Shown here piece after piece: positions 61,593 to 64,000 of a stretch of 64,000 nt of DNA. Under the pieces are notes generated by a model. The model had not been told where the DNA came from, made no database searches, and saw only the letters and a list, made by a program, of their open reading frames with translations. Origin of the DNA: Formicarius rufipectus (lineage: Eukaryota; Chordata; Aves; Passeriformes; Formicariidae); NCBI GenBank assembly GCA_013399695.1, contig VXAU01000313.1, positions 1-64,000 on the forward strand. The letters are read 5' to 3'. The first letter of the stretch is position 1. The number at the start of each line of letters is the position of its first letter. Position numbers and translations under genes: made by a program.

Positions 61593-64000
61593 TAGGCCGT
61601 GGATCTGCCAGTAAGGCATAGGATCCAATCATAGTCCTTTGCAACTGCATTCATCTTTTTTCATATTTCACTTACAAATGATGTAATTTCTCATTTAAAT
61701 AACAGGTATCATAGAGTTTGATGCAGAGAAAAGATGTGTAGAACAGCCTTCCATCCCATCAGCACTTCTAGGGTTTAGGTAGTATGCACCTGAGCACTTT
61801 CAAACCTCTGGTCTTCTATCCCAGAAAGATGCAGAAGTGAACTCTGGCCTAGAATGAAAGACAACATTGAGCTGTTAATCTTCAGGATGCAAGTTGCTCC
61901 TTCATACAGGGCTCACAGAGCTATGCCCTGAGCTGGCCATTGTTTGTCAGGAAAGGATTTAATCCCTGGTACTGTCCTGTCTGCCAGAGCAGTCACAAGC
62001 TAATGTTACAACCTGGACAGCGATCCCAGGAAAGAAACTCCAATGACTCAAAAAAACCCCAAAACAACTTAGACTTAGTCTGTACCTACCTGTCACATGT
62101 AGGTTAGCTTGGTCTCTATAACTTGTTCCACTTGAGGACAGAGTATGAGGAGAAGAAACTGTATGACAAAGCATATATTTTACTGGGGGCAAAGTGTTGG
62201 TTCATTCCACACTTAAAATGAACCTAGAGAAGAACACACTGTGCATTGTGCAAAGACTCCGTGAAATGCAATGAATTGTTTTGGAATGGGAAACATACCC
62301 ATCAGCCCAAAATCAGCCAAAGATTTTTCCCTTCTCATGCCTAGGTTCATGCTGACTTGAACTGTTAGTAACAGTATTTACAAACAGTAGTCAGGAACAG
62401 TAATAAAATCCTGTAAGAAGCCTCTGTTCCTTCCTAGGCAGTCTCTAGGCAGATAATAAAAAAGATGACCAAATTTCATAAGATTTCTATGAAAGTTTTA
62501 TCAAAGACCAAACAAAGATACAAAGCAGTTGTCTAATGACTAATGTCACTGCTAAACTAACAGTGATGGTTTGTAATAAAGGTAGAAGAACATAAATCTA
62601 TTAGATAAATAGAAAACTACACAGTAGAAAACTAGACTGCTGAACACTTGAATCCCTCATATAGGTCTGAGAGTACACCTCTATCAGTGACTGATATTGA
62701 AGAAGAAATAAGATTTAAGTGCTCATCCCCTTAAAGACCTTGCAGAATCCAGTGCAACACAAAAATGGTAATGTATATTTAATAAAGTAGGGATGTGGTG
62801 CCTTGTGACACATAGACTGAGTAAAGACCTCCAGGTTCCATGAAAGGGAAATGCACAAAGGCAACAGGAGAAGAGGTGAGTTCAGACAGGAGCAACACTT
62901 TTGAAGAAAGATTCTCTGGGTCAGGAACTGCATTTTTGTAATTTATTAAGTTTTTTTTTTCTTCTTTTTTTTTTTTCTTAAAAAAATAGCAAAGTGCCTT
63001 TCTTGACTGCATTATGAACACAGTGTTACACATGGTAGGGTGCCAATCTACAGCCAGGGCCAAGAGTCCTTACTAAAAACTAGGTCAGCCTCAAGGGTTG
63101 TATCAAGTAACACCCCCTGGCTAAGTTGCCCTTTAAGATTTTACAGTAAAATATTTTCTATTATTCCCCATTTTTTCTGTTTTGTGAATATGAAAGCAGT
63201 AGGAACAGAGTCTCTCCTCCTGTACCAGCACCACTCCTCCAGTCTGTACTGCATATATTCTGTGGAGAGTGGCTTCAGAAACAGAGAAAAACTCATACTA
63301 CAATAGCAGTCTGCTAGGAAACAATACAATGCATCTTATTTTAATTTTTATTTTTTAAAGTCTGTACTCCAAATATTCACTCTTCCTTGCAATATGAAAA
63401 AGCTTAAAATCTAAACAGCACTGTCTGCATGTGAATTTTTTGCAATATTTTTTCGAAATAAAATAATCCCCACTCATATTTAATGGCTCCTTTCCCTGCA
63501 CAGTTAACCAAAGAAAATAAATTGGGGAGTTGTTCATCCTAAAGGAATCCAAACAATTTAAAAAGTAATAAATTAGGCATATTCCCCCAGGATCACTCAA
63601 TAAGCAGGATTAATGTAGATTTCAATATGTTATGCTCTCCATAATCGTTGCTTCTGGTGAACATCAGAGAGTGTTTTGCCCCACAAGCTCAGTCCGGAAT
63701 AAATAGGCTTTATCAGTGTTCATCTAGCCTCTGAGAATGATTTAATTTTCTCAGTACTTTAATAATGAAATTATTTTTTATCTGTTTATGTATCTAAAAG
63801 GTGATCCTCCCATTTTGAGTACATGATTATGTTCCCAGCTTCAAGAAAAATTTAATACAGAATAGGATGAATCACTTTAAGATATTCCACCATACTGGTG
63901 CTTCCTAGTATTCATATCCTGTAGTCAGGTTTTCCTAACTCTTCTGGGATCTCTCCCAGAAAAATATTCCTCAGATTTTACTTGTTTGGTTCTACCAAAT
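61593..64000. other. Unique AT-rich DNA to the window end
   Basis: No gene is recognised. A T-rich patch (62,951-62,978) with the complementary run AAAAAA at 62,980-62,986 could form a weak hairpin. Open frames are at most 94 codons. Confidence 0.5.

Overview
This window is vertebrate nuclear DNA, most likely from a bird. It is AT-rich and CpG-poor (judged by eye, not computed). Its recognisable repeats are CR1 LINEs with the avian type of 3' end. One copy near 61.4-61.6 kb carries the run that ends in a GGGGGGTTGGAC-type motif followed by GACCTTTAAAAGTCCC. There is no bacterial or organellar architecture, no rRNA gene, no CRISPR array and no long intact host reading frame. The window reads as intergenic or intronic sequence.

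Layout. 1-744 is the minus-strand ORF1 of a CR1 LINE, open for 248 codons except for one in-frame stop. About 0.75-13.9 kb is unique AT-rich sequence. An old, decayed CR1 lies at about 13.9-14.29 kb (minus), followed by a GC-richer stretch and a pyrimidine tract at 15.0 kb. The longest unexplained open frame (192 codons, minus) is at 16.35-16.93 kb. A short CR1 3' end is at 18.58 kb (minus). From 21.6 to 24.8 kb there are two diverged copies of one unnamed repeat. Between them sit a small CpG island (22.9-23.16 kb) and a well-formed candidate exon (23,511-23,590). A complete tRNA-derived SINE lies at 27,970-28,205 (minus). From 28.2 to 50.5 kb there is mainly unique sequence with a 30-bp tandem duplication, an AT-rich patch, a long (GAAA)n tract, a T/G-rich tract and a MIR-like fragment (46.59 kb). 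A CR1 ORF2 fragment with an internal deletion is at 50.53-51.29 kb. A second copy of the same SINE, with perfect 11-bp target-site duplications, is at 55,797-56,034 (plus). A foldback element with 7-bp inverted ends is at 59,595-59,717, and a CR1 3' end is at 61.42-61.59 kb (plus).

The most notable finding is the pair of full-length tRNA-derived SINEs. They have a Leu/Ser-type A box, a perfect B box and a shared ~140-bp tail that does not look like CR1. Birds are generally poor in SINEs, so a mobile family with this tail deserves follow-up. Second is the CpG island plus exon arrangement at 22.9-23.6 kb, which may be an unannotated promoter and 5' exon. I identified no host protein-coding gene with confidence.
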